Source: an uncultured Allomuricauda sp.
Lineage (GTDB): Bacteria; Bacteroidota; Bacteroidia; Flavobacteriales; Flavobacteriaceae
DNA length: 64,000 nt
Direction of reading: 5' to 3'
Assembly (NCBI RefSeq): GCF_947499585.1
Contig: NZ_CANMOO010000002.1
Span: 248,001-312,000 of the forward strand
Shown here: piece by piece, positions 18,327-25,648 of the stretch
Position numbering within the stretch: position 1 is the stretch's first letter
Layout: each line of letters opens with the position of its first letter
Position numbers and translations under genes: made by a program
Notes under the pieces: model-generated
Told to the model about the DNA's origin: nothing
Database searches by the model: none
Seen by the model: the letters and a program-made list of their open reading frames with translations, nothing else

Positions 18327-19223
18327 ATGCACATGAAACTAACAAAAGACAGCATTTCTCCATATATGATCGGCACTATGCGATTGGGAACATGGGGAAG
18401 CAATCTTTCCACATCTGAATATGAACAATTTATTGAAGGGTGTCTTGATTTAAATCTTATAGATTTTGACCATGCAGATATTTACGGCCACTATACTACG
18501 GAAGAAGATTTTGGCAATGTGCTTAAATCAAGGAAAGACCTCCGCCAAAAAATGCGGATTACCACTAAATGTGGGATAAAGCTGGTTTCAGAAAATCGTC
18601 CTGAGCACAAGATAAAATCATATGATTTAACAGCAGATCACATAGAAGCATCCGTAGAGAAATCGCTGGCAAGTTTGCAAACGGATTATATAGATGTAAT
18701 GCTGCTGCATAGACCAGATTACCTTTTTGATCCTTACGAAATTGCTGAAGCAATTTCCAAACTAAAAAAGGAGGGCAAAGTATTGGCCTTTGGGGTTTCA
18801 AATTTTTCGCCTTCGCAATTTGATTTGTTAAACTCATTGACTCCATTAGTTACCAATCAAGTTGAAATTTCACTTTTACACCGTAATGCTTTTGAAGATG
18901 GCACCTTAGATCAATGCCAGAAACTAAAAGTAATTCCGTCTGCTTGGTCTCCGTTGGGTGGAGGCTTGCTTTTTAAAGATAGTACGGACAGCAAAGTCAA
19001 GAGTATTCAAAAAACCTTGGCCATATTAGCAGAAAAATATAATGCCGCAACGGATCAAATTCTTTATGCCTGGCTTAGAAAACATCCTGCTGGTATAATT
19101 CCTGTTTTGGGAACTTCAAAAATTGAACGTATTCAAGCTGCACATAAAGCTTTGGAAATATCATTGACCCATGAAGAATGGTACATGCTCTGGGAAGCTG
19201 CCTTAGGAAGAGAAATAGATTAA
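18327..19223 (+). CDS. aldo/keto reductase (YdhF-like), candidate 6-oxo-glucose reductase
   Basis: A 298-residue NAD(P)H-dependent aldo/keto reductase, cytoplasmic TIM barrel. The catalytic tetrad is visible in FDHADIYG (Asp and Tyr), TTKCG (Lys) and LLHRPD (His), and the cofactor segment GTSKIERIQAA is near the C-terminus. Overall it resembles E. coli YdhF. In the sulfo-SMO pathway an aldo/keto reductase (SmoB) reduces the aldehyde left after desulfonation to glucose; position directly before the SsuD-type gene, 23 bases apart, suggests the same job here. ATG 18327 is chosen because the probable transcript starts near 18312; ATG 18333 is equally possible. A generic reductase role remains possible. 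Confidence 0.88.
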   Translation: MHMKLTKDSISPYMIGTMRLGTWGSNLSTSEYEQFIEGCLDLNLIDFDHADIYGHYTTEEDFGNVLKSRKDLRQKMRITTKCGIKLVSENRPEHKIKSYDLTADHIEASVEKSLASLQTDYIDVMLLHRPDYLFDPYEIAEAISKLKKEGKVLAFGVSNFSPSQFDLLNSLTPLVTNQVEISLLHRNAFEDGTLDQCQKLKVIPSAWSPLGGGLLFKDSTDSKVKSIQKTLAILAEKYNAATDQILYAWLRKHPAGIIPVLGTSKIERIQAAHKALEISLTHEEWYMLWEAALGREID

Positions 19224-19246
19224 ATAAAATAGATAAAGAAAGAGAA

Positions 19247-20404
19247 ATGGAAAATTCCAAAATAGAAATTAGGTCTCCACATTTAGAAGGAGCTGAAGTA
19301 TCATGGTTTGCCCCCATTTGTAATGGCGATGATCGTTACTTAGGTGAGCGGAGCATGGATCACAAGAGTACATTTGAAAATGCATCTGAAATATTACTAA
19401 CTGCAGATAAAAATGGATTCCGAAACATTTTATGCCCTTCTTCTTATCAGGTTGGACAGGATACATTACCCTTTGTTGCTGCAGTAGGTCCTATGACAAA
19501 GCAAATCAATTTATTGGCCGCGGTGCGTTGCGGTGAAATTCACCCCCCCATGTTGGGAAGAACGCTGGCTACTATTGATCATATTTTAAAAGGTCGATTT
19601 GTTATCAATATTATCTCTTCCCCACTACCTGGTGAAGAAATGTCTTCTGAAGACCGTTATCAACGATCAAGAGAAGTTATAGAAATTTTGAAACAAGGAT
19701 GGACCCAGGATGAGATTGACTACAAAGGTCAATTTTATAACATGAAACTTTCATCCGATCCGGTTAAACCTTATCAAAATGGAGGTCCATTACTTTATTT
19801 TGGTGGTTATTCCCCAGCTGCAGTTGACTTATGTGCCGAGCATTGTGATGTTTATCTAATGTGGCCAGAAACGGAAGGAAATCTAAGAAAGTTAATGGAA
19901 AACATGAGCGCCAAAGCCGCAAGTTATGGCCGTAAAATAGATTTTGGACTTAGAGTGCACGTTGTTGTGCGTGAAACTGAAGAAGAGGCAAGGGAGTATG
20001 CTGATAGTATTGTTTCAAAATTAGGTATAGAACAAGGAAAAGAAATGCGAGAAAGAGCCTTGGATGCAAAATCCTATGGTGTTAGCAGGCAAGCAGAAAT
20101 GCGTGAAATCGCTGAAGATGATGGTTACGTAGAACCTAATATGTGGACAGGAATAGGTAGGGGACGCTCTGGATGCGGGGCAGCACTTGTTGGAAATCCT
20201 GACCAGATTGTAGAAAAATTAAATCGTTATATGGATATGGGAATCAGGGCATTTATTTTCTCCGGATATCCACATAAAGAAGAATGTGAGCGATTTGCCA
20301 AATTGGTCCTGCCACGTCTGAAGACATTTTCTATGCCAATTGCGCAAGGAAAGGTATCCGAAGAAGAACCAATGAGTCCTCTAGGTGCCGGAACACGTAT
20401 TTAA
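19247..20404 (+). CDS. SsuD/SmoC-type FMNH2-dependent sulfonate monooxygenase
   Basis: A 385-residue LLM-class flavin-dependent monooxygenase. The C-terminal half aligns by eye with alkanesulfonate monooxygenase: RVH at 236-238 (compare SsuD Arg226/His228), NMWTGIGRGRSGCG at 298-311, ALVGNPDQIVEKL at 313-325 and FIFSGYPH at 336-343 (compare SsuD Tyr331). Such enzymes use FMNH2 and O2 to cleave a C-S bond, giving an aldehyde and sulfite. The FMN reductase, aldo/keto reductase, YeiH exporter and sulfite dehydrogenase around it all fit that chemistry. The start is ATG 19247; an upstream ATG at 19178 would run into the preceding gene. Sulfoquinovose is the favoured substrate by analogy with SmoC, but another sulfonate is possible. 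Confidence 0.88.
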   Translation: MENSKIEIRSPHLEGAEVSWFAPICNGDDRYLGERSMDHKSTFENASEILLTADKNGFRNILCPSSYQVGQDTLPFVAAVGPMTKQINLLAAVRCGEIHPPMLGRTLATIDHILKGRFVINIISSPLPGEEMSSEDRYQRSREVIEILKQGWTQDEIDYKGQFYNMKLSSDPVKPYQNGGPLLYFGGYSPAAVDLCAEHCDVYLMWPETEGNLRKLMENMSAKAASYGRKIDFGLRVHVVVRETEEEAREYADSIVSKLGIEQGKEMRERALDAKSYGVSRQAEMREIAEDDGYVEPNMWTGIGRGRSGCGAALVGNPDQIVEKLNRYMDMGIRAFIFSGYPHKEECERFAKLVLPRLKTFSMPIAQGKVSEEEPMSPLGAGTRI

Positions 20405-20553
20405 CAAGCTCTTAGGCACTGATTTTAGAAACAAAATAGTATATTACATAATTAAGAATTATTCCATAACCAACCATTAATACCAAACCAATTATGCGAA
20501 ATTGTTATTTGGAATCTTGTGCTGTGGAATTAACTCATCTAATTGCATAGTCT

Positions 20554-22098
20554 ATGATTGATTTACTAATTGTCAGTGCTTATTTTATTATCGTATTCGT
20601 TACTGCGCTTACGGGAAGGACTTCAAAAGAAGCAACAACGGAAGAATATTTTTTAAGCGGTAGAAATCTACGTTGGCATTCAATTGCTTTTTCAACTATT
20701 GCTACCAACGTTCAAGGATATCAATTCCTTGGCTTTATGGGTTCTGCCTATTTGTATGGGTTAGCTCAGGCAAATTTTGAAATCAATGCAATACAGGGCT
20801 TACTTTTAGCAGCATTCATCTTTGTTCCCATGTATTTAAGGGAAAAGATTATTACGATAACCCAGTTTATTAAAACTAGGTTGGGTAGTACGGTTGCACT
20901 ATTATATTCCGCCTCAAATATTCTCTTGTTCTCTACTATTACATTAGGAGCCGCATTATTCTGGGGTGCTTATTCGGTAGATTTAGTCTTTGGAGATTTC
21001 CTTTCTTTTATACATCAAGATAGATTGATTCGAATCACAATTCTAATTGTTTTCTTAGGGCTTTTCTCAGCTACATACACCTATTTTGGGGGGTTGGCGG
21101 CAGTGGTACGTACAGACGTTATACAATTTGGAATTCTATTGACTGGCGGTGTAGTGGTATTATTTATTGCGATATATCATATGGGTGGGTGGTCCCAGCT
21201 ATATGAAAAGACAGGCGATTTAATGCATTTACATTTACCTGCTGATCATGATACATTACCGTGGACACATATTTTTGGTGCTTTTTTATTAAATATCAAT
21301 TATTGGTGTGCAAACCAGTCAGTCGTGCAACGTTCATTGGCTGCTAAAAGTTTGAAAGATGTTCAAATTGGACTAATGGTAGGAGGACTTATGAAGTATT
21401 TTATGGCCGCCATAATCATTCTACCAGGAATTGCATTGGTCGGTATACTAGGAAAAAATGGACTGCCAGAACCAGACGCTGCTTTCCCATATTTGGTAAA
21501 CACTTATCTTCCTATAGGGATTAAAGGCCTTGTTTTGTGTGCTTTGTTTGCTTCATTAATGAGTACCGTGGATTCCACATTTAACTCGTTGGCCACTTTA
21601 TGGTCCATAGATATTTATAAGGTATATGTAAATAAAAAAGCAACGGACCAACAGGTAGTTAGGTCAGGAAAAAGAGCCATTTTATTAGCTTTTATTTCAG
21701 GTTCAATAATTGGAATTGTCCTGCTTTACTTAAAGTTTCAAGATCCTGGCGCTGCCTTTACACATACGCTCAATCAATTAAGGTACTTTATTAATTGTGG
21801 TATTGTGGTATTGATAAGTGCTGCAGCATTCCTAGCTTTTCCAAAACACAGAGTTGCGCTGTTCGGGTTTGCGGCCACAGTTCCTTTACAATTCTTCTTC
21901 TTAGAGTATTTCCCAGACATGAACTATTTTGTTAGAGCCATGTGGGTTATCATAATTGGATTTGTAATTATTTGGTTAGGATCAAGAACTGGATTTATTA
22001 AGGACAAATTGAAGCCTGAACCTGCTTCACCTATGCTGGCCAAAGCTGGTATTGGAATGGCATTGTCATTGGTTCTGCTTCATATTATTTTTCACTAA
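20554..22098 (+). CDS. sodium/solute symporter (SSS family), candidate sulfo-sugar importer
   Basis: A 514-residue SSS/SLC5-type transporter with about 13 hydrophobic helices, beginning in the first helix (IDLLIVSAYFIIVFVTALTG) followed by the family segment EEYFLSGRNLRWHSIAFS. The conserved YTYFGGLAAVVRTDVIQ and NQSVVQRSLAAKS blocks are as in SGLT-like sugar symporters. It lies 149 bases after the monooxygenase gene and 8 bases before the sulfite dehydrogenase gene, so it belongs to the sulfonate operon. The inferred job is Na+-driven import of the sugar sulfonate, in place of the ABC importer of the Agrobacterium pathway. No sequence motif fixes the substrate. Confidence 0.9.
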   Translation: MIDLLIVSAYFIIVFVTALTGRTSKEATTEEYFLSGRNLRWHSIAFSTIATNVQGYQFLGFMGSAYLYGLAQANFEINAIQGLLLAAFIFVPMYLREKIITITQFIKTRLGSTVALLYSASNILLFSTITLGAALFWGAYSVDLVFGDFLSFIHQDRLIRITILIVFLGLFSATYTYFGGLAAVVRTDVIQFGILLTGGVVVLFIAIYHMGGWSQLYEKTGDLMHLHLPADHDTLPWTHIFGAFLLNINYWCANQSVVQRSLAAKSLKDVQIGLMVGGLMKYFMAAIIILPGIALVGILGKNGLPEPDAAFPYLVNTYLPIGIKGLVLCALFASLMSTVDSTFNSLATLWSIDIYKVYVNKKATDQQVVRSGKRAILLAFISGSIIGIVLLYLKFQDPGAAFTHTLNQLRYFINCGIVVLISAAAFLAFPKHRVALFGFAATVPLQFFFLEYFPDMNYFVRAMWVIIIGFVIIWLGSRTGFIKDKLKPEPASPMLAKAGIGMALSLVLLHIIFH

Positions 22099-22106
22099 AA
22101 TAGATA

Positions 22107-23330
22107 ATGAAAAGACGTAGTTTCATTAGTAAAGGGACCTTGGGCACTTTTAGTGCTATCCTTGGAACCGATATCGTCTTTGGGAATACAATACCCTTAG
22201 GATATAAACCATTGGCGCTCCAAGACCCTGATCCTTTTAAATTATTTCAGAAGGATTCGGATATGACAGTTCTTAACAACAAACCGTGGAACATTGAAGC
22301 GAAAGCCCATCTTTTAGATGATAAAATCACACCTAATAAGTTCATGTTTATTAGGAACAATGGTCTTATTCCAGAAAACATAGATGTTAATAAATGGTCT
22401 TTGACCATTGATGGTGAATCAGTTCAAAAAAGTAAAACCTATTCCTTATCAGAATTAAAATCTAAGTTCCAGCAGTACACTTATCAACTTACCTTAGAGT
22501 GCGGTGGAAACGGGCGTAGTGAGTTCAATCCACCAGCAAAGGGCAATCAATGGACCATTGGTGCTGTATCCTGCGCCAATTGGACCGGAATTCGTCTAAG
22601 AGATGTACTGGAAGATGTTGGAATCAAAAATGATGCGGTGTACATTGGGTACCATGCCGCGGACATACATTTAAGTAGAAATCCAGAGAAAGAACCCATT
22701 TCTAGAGGCGTCCCAATTGCTAAGGCACAGCAAGATGAAACATTGTTGGCGTTTAAAATGAACGGAGAAGATATTCCATTGGCTCATGGGTATCCATTAC
22801 GATTGGTTTCAGGTGGTTGGCCTGCGTCTACTTCTGGAAAATGGGTCAATAGAATTAGCATCCGAAACAAGGAACATGATGGTGCAAAGATGACCGGCAC
22901 TTCTTATCGTGTACCATGTGAACCCGTTGCTCCGGGTGAAAAAGTGGCCGATGAGGATATGTGCATTATTGAATCTATGCCAGTAAAGTCATTGATTACT
23001 TACCCTAAGTCTGGGGCTATGATTAAAGAAGGACAATCCTTAAATATTAGAGGTCATGCCTGGGCAGGTGAATTGGAAGTTTCTAAAATGGAGTATTCTA
23101 TAGATTTTGGATCCACTTGGAATAGTTGCACAATTGAAAAACCAGTTAATCGCCTAGCATGGCAACATTTTTCAGCAAAAATCAGCGGTTTTCCTAAAAA
23201 AGGATATTACGAAGTTTGGGCAAGAGCCACAGATTCTCAAGGTACTGGACAGCCTATGCTTCTGCCCGGATGGAATCCAAAAGGATATCTAAATAATGCC
23301 TGTCATAGAATTGCAATTAAGGTAGTTTAA
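22107..23330 (+). CDS. Tat-exported molybdopterin sulfite dehydrogenase (SorA/SoxC-like)
   Basis: A 407-residue sulfite oxidase-family enzyme. The twin-arginine leader KRRSFISKG directs a folded cofactor-loaded protein to the periplasm. The Moco domain has the cysteine ligand C132 in LTLECGGNGR, then GAVSCANWTGIRLRDVL, and HGYPLRLVSGGW. The C-terminal Mo-co dimerisation domain is present (YPKSGAMIKEG to the end). The reaction is sulfite plus water to sulfate plus two electrons, which pass to the cytochrome encoded 2 bases downstream. With YeiH export, this would detoxify sulfite from desulfonation and feed respiration. A SoxC role is unlikely, as no other sox genes are seen. Confidence 0.9.
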   Translation: MKRRSFISKGTLGTFSAILGTDIVFGNTIPLGYKPLALQDPDPFKLFQKDSDMTVLNNKPWNIEAKAHLLDDKITPNKFMFIRNNGLIPENIDVNKWSLTIDGESVQKSKTYSLSELKSKFQQYTYQLTLECGGNGRSEFNPPAKGNQWTIGAVSCANWTGIRLRDVLEDVGIKNDAVYIGYHAADIHLSRNPEKEPISRGVPIAKAQQDETLLAFKMNGEDIPLAHGYPLRLVSGGWPASTSGKWVNRISIRNKEHDGAKMTGTSYRVPCEPVAPGEKVADEDMCIIESMPVKSLITYPKSGAMIKEGQSLNIRGHAWAGELEVSKMEYSIDFGSTWNSCTIEKPVNRLAWQHFSAKISGFPKKGYYEVWARATDSQGTGQPMLLPGWNPKGYLNNACHRIAIKVV

Positions 23331-23332
23331 TC

Positions 23333-23800
23333 ATGTCCTCCGAAAACGAATTTAAACAACAAGTACGTAGCCTTTACCAGAAACTCATTGCCGCTTTTGG
23401 CTTGATTGCCATTGCTGTTTTTGCTTTTATTTATGTTGCTTTAAATCCTTCCGTTCTACAAAATAAACCAGAAGAAACTGCCATAATAACCATTCCAGAA
23501 GTTGAAGGTAAGATTGAAAACGGGATTCATGTCGCCACTGGTTTTATTGATGGAACAGGACTTACAGAGGTAATCCAAAATTGCACCAATTGTCACTCAG
23601 CCAAACTGGTCACGCAAAACAGAATGACCAAAGAAGGATGGGTAGCCACTATCCGTTGGATGCAGGAAACCCAGAACTTATGGGATTTAGGAAATCAAGA
23701 GGAAGCTATAGTCAATTACCTTGCAACTAACTACGCTCCCCAGAAAAAGGGTCGTCGCGAAGTATTAACGGATATTGAATGGTATCCCTTGGAAAAATAA
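23333..23800 (+). CDS. membrane-anchored monohaem cytochrome c, partner of the sulfite dehydrogenase
   Basis: A 155-residue c-type cytochrome. One transmembrane anchor spans about residues 20-37, followed by a periplasmic domain with a single haem site CTNCH (C84, C87, H88). Met94 in NRMTKEGW or Met105 in RWMQ could be the distal ligand. The gene follows the Mo-enzyme gene with a 2-base gap, the arrangement of SorAB and SoxCD-type pairs in which the cytochrome takes electrons from the Mo centre. It is the last gene of the cluster; the next gene is convergent 13 bases away. Confidence 0.88.
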   Translation: MSSENEFKQQVRSLYQKLIAAFGLIAIAVFAFIYVALNPSVLQNKPEETAIITIPEVEGKIENGIHVATGFIDGTGLTEVIQNCTNCHSAKLVTQNRMTKEGWVATIRWMQETQNLWDLGNQEEAIVNYLATNYAPQKKGRREVLTDIEWYPLEK

Positions 23801-23813
23801 CCCCGTATCAGAT

Positions 23814-25466
23814 TTATTTAGCAAAATAAATATAGATTCCTATTACGATAAAACAAACAATGGCTCCCGCTTGTTTTACATACTTGTATGGTGTTATTTC
23901 CACTTGTTTGGTATACTTCTGAACAAAAGCTTCCTTTCTCGGATAGAACTTGCCAATTATCAACATAATTCCGGCATTTAACAAGAAGAGAATGGCCATT
24001 ACATGCAAAAAATGAGGATATGCATCAGCTTCAACAAGTTTCAGTGCTGCTTCATCCGTTATTCCAGACGCTTTTGCAGTTTCCAATGCCTTATCTACCA
24101 TAGCAGGCCCAATAATGAATTGGCTGATAATATAGAGTCCCGAGCCTAAAAATATGGCGATTTTAGCTGCAATTGCAGGTACTCGTTTCGTTAAATAACC
24201 AACGACTATAATCGTTAGTATAGGAATATTGTAGATTCCATTGATTTCCTGCAAGTAGTTGAACAAACTGCCAGCCTTGGCAATTAAAGGGGCTATAAAC
24301 ATTGCTGCCAAAGCCAAACAAACTCCAAATATCTTTCCATACTTAACCACCTTGATTTCTGAGGCTTCTTTGTTGATATGCTGCTTATAAATATCTATTC
24401 CAAAAAGGGTCACTGAGCTGTTCAACACACTATTAAACGAACTTAGAATTGCACCGAATAATACTGCAGCAAAAAAACCAACCAGATATTTCGGCAATAC
24501 GGCCCCTACCAAAGCTGGGTAAGCCATATCACTAGATTCCAGATTTCCGTCAAAATAATGATATGCTATCATTCCAGGCAATACTAAAATTAGCGGCCCC
24601 AATATTTTTAAGAATGAAGCCAACAACAATCCCTTTTGCCCTTCGGCCAAACTCTTTGCTCCCAAAGCCCTCTGAATAATCTGTTGATTGGTCCCCCAAT
24701 AAAACAATTGAACCAGCATCATACCGGTAAAAATAGTCGCAAATGGCACTTCTTGTCCATGTTGCCCTGTAGAATCAAATCGTTCTGGATTTGTAGACAT
24801 TAATGTATCCAACCCATCAAATACGCTGCCATCACCAATAGCCATCAATCCAAATATGGGTATCAAAATTCCTCCAATCATCAACCCTATGGCGTTGATA
24901 CTATCCGAAACCGCAACCGCTTTTAGTCCACCAAATACTGCATAAATTGAACCAATGACACCAATTCCCCAAATACATATTACAAGGGCAGTATTGTCAG
25001 AAACATTCAACAATTCCGGCACATTGAACATACCACTAATGGCCACGGACCCAGAATACAGGATTACGGGCAACAGTACTACAACATAGCCCGTTAAAAA
25101 CAGCCCTGATGTAATCGTTTTGGTGGCAACATCGAATCTTTCTGCCAAAAACTGTGGAACAGTCGTTAAGCCGCCTTTTAAATATCTAGGCAACAAGAAT
25201 ATGGCCGCAATAACCATAGCAATGGCTGCCAAGGTCTCCCAAGCCATAACAGACAAACCATCCGTATAGGCACTTCCATTTAAACCAACTATTTGCTCTG
25301 TAGATAAATTGGTCAGCAAAAGAGATCCTGCTATCACTCCCGCTGTTAAACTCCTTCCACCTAAAAAATATCCATCAGATGATTTTTCATCAGTACTTCT
25401 TGTAGCCAAATATGCAATGACCCCTACCAAAATAGTAAAGCCTAGAAAAGATAATATTCCTAACAT
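23814..25466 (-). CDS. solute:sodium symporter (SSS family, YidK/SGLT-like)
   Basis: A 550-residue SSS transporter with about 14 hydrophobic helices. Typical blocks are SSDGYFLGGRSLTAGVIAGS, NLSTEQIVGLNGSAY, FGGLKAVAVSD and NQQIIQRALGAKS. It is closest by eye to the SGLT/YidK group that carries sugars or related solutes. The gene is convergent with the cytochrome c gene and has its own 182-bp upstream region toward the ASPIC lipoprotein pair. Substrate unknown. It may be part of the sulfonate locus or of a separate sugar use function; no operator like those at 15615 and 18265 was seen in front of it. Confidence 0.9.
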   Translation of the reverse strand: MLGILSFLGFTILVGVIAYLATRSTDEKSSDGYFLGGRSLTAGVIAGSLLLTNLSTEQIVGLNGSAYTDGLSVMAWETLAAIAMVIAAIFLLPRYLKGGLTTVPQFLAERFDVATKTITSGLFLTGYVVVLLPVILYSGSVAISGMFNVPELLNVSDNTALVICIWGIGVIGSIYAVFGGLKAVAVSDSINAIGLMIGGILIPIFGLMAIGDGSVFDGLDTLMSTNPERFDSTGQHGQEVPFATIFTGMMLVQLFYWGTNQQIIQRALGAKSLAEGQKGLLLASFLKILGPLILVLPGMIAYHYFDGNLESSDMAYPALVGAVLPKYLVGFFAAVLFGAILSSFNSVLNSSVTLFGIDIYKQHINKEASEIKVVKYGKIFGVCLALAAMFIAPLIAKAGSLFNYLQEINGIYNIPILTIIVVGYLTKRVPAIAAKIAIFLGSGLYIISQFIIGPAMVDKALETAKASGITDEAALKLVEADAYPHFLHVMAILFLLNAGIMLIIGKFYPRKEAFVQKYTKQVEITPYKYVKQAGAIVCFIVIGIYIYFAK

Positions 25467-25648
25467 GTTGATTTGTTCAGTTTGTTTGTAGTTTATAAAT
25501 ATATTGGATTATTTACCAAAACAACAATTACTATCTTAAGATACCATATAATCATCAAAATATGTTACATATGTTTCTATAAAACATTAACTAATTCGGC
25601 TTTCTTTGTTACTAAGGGAATGGTTATCTTACCCCCTATTTTGATGAA

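Noticed and set aside
19178-19246. 23-codon N-terminal extension of the monooxygenase
   Set aside because: It overlaps the end of the aldo/keto reductase gene, and the SsuD-like sequence starts after ATG 19247.
20434-20447. AAAATAGTATATTA shared with the susC-lacI gap near 7181
   Set aside because: The 14-base match is pure AT-rich sequence apart from one G and is expected by chance in this base composition.
22107-23800. A Sox thiosulfate-oxidation system (soxCD)
   Set aside because: No soxXYZAB genes are present; the context of sulfonate genes favours a SorAB-type sulfite dehydrogenase.
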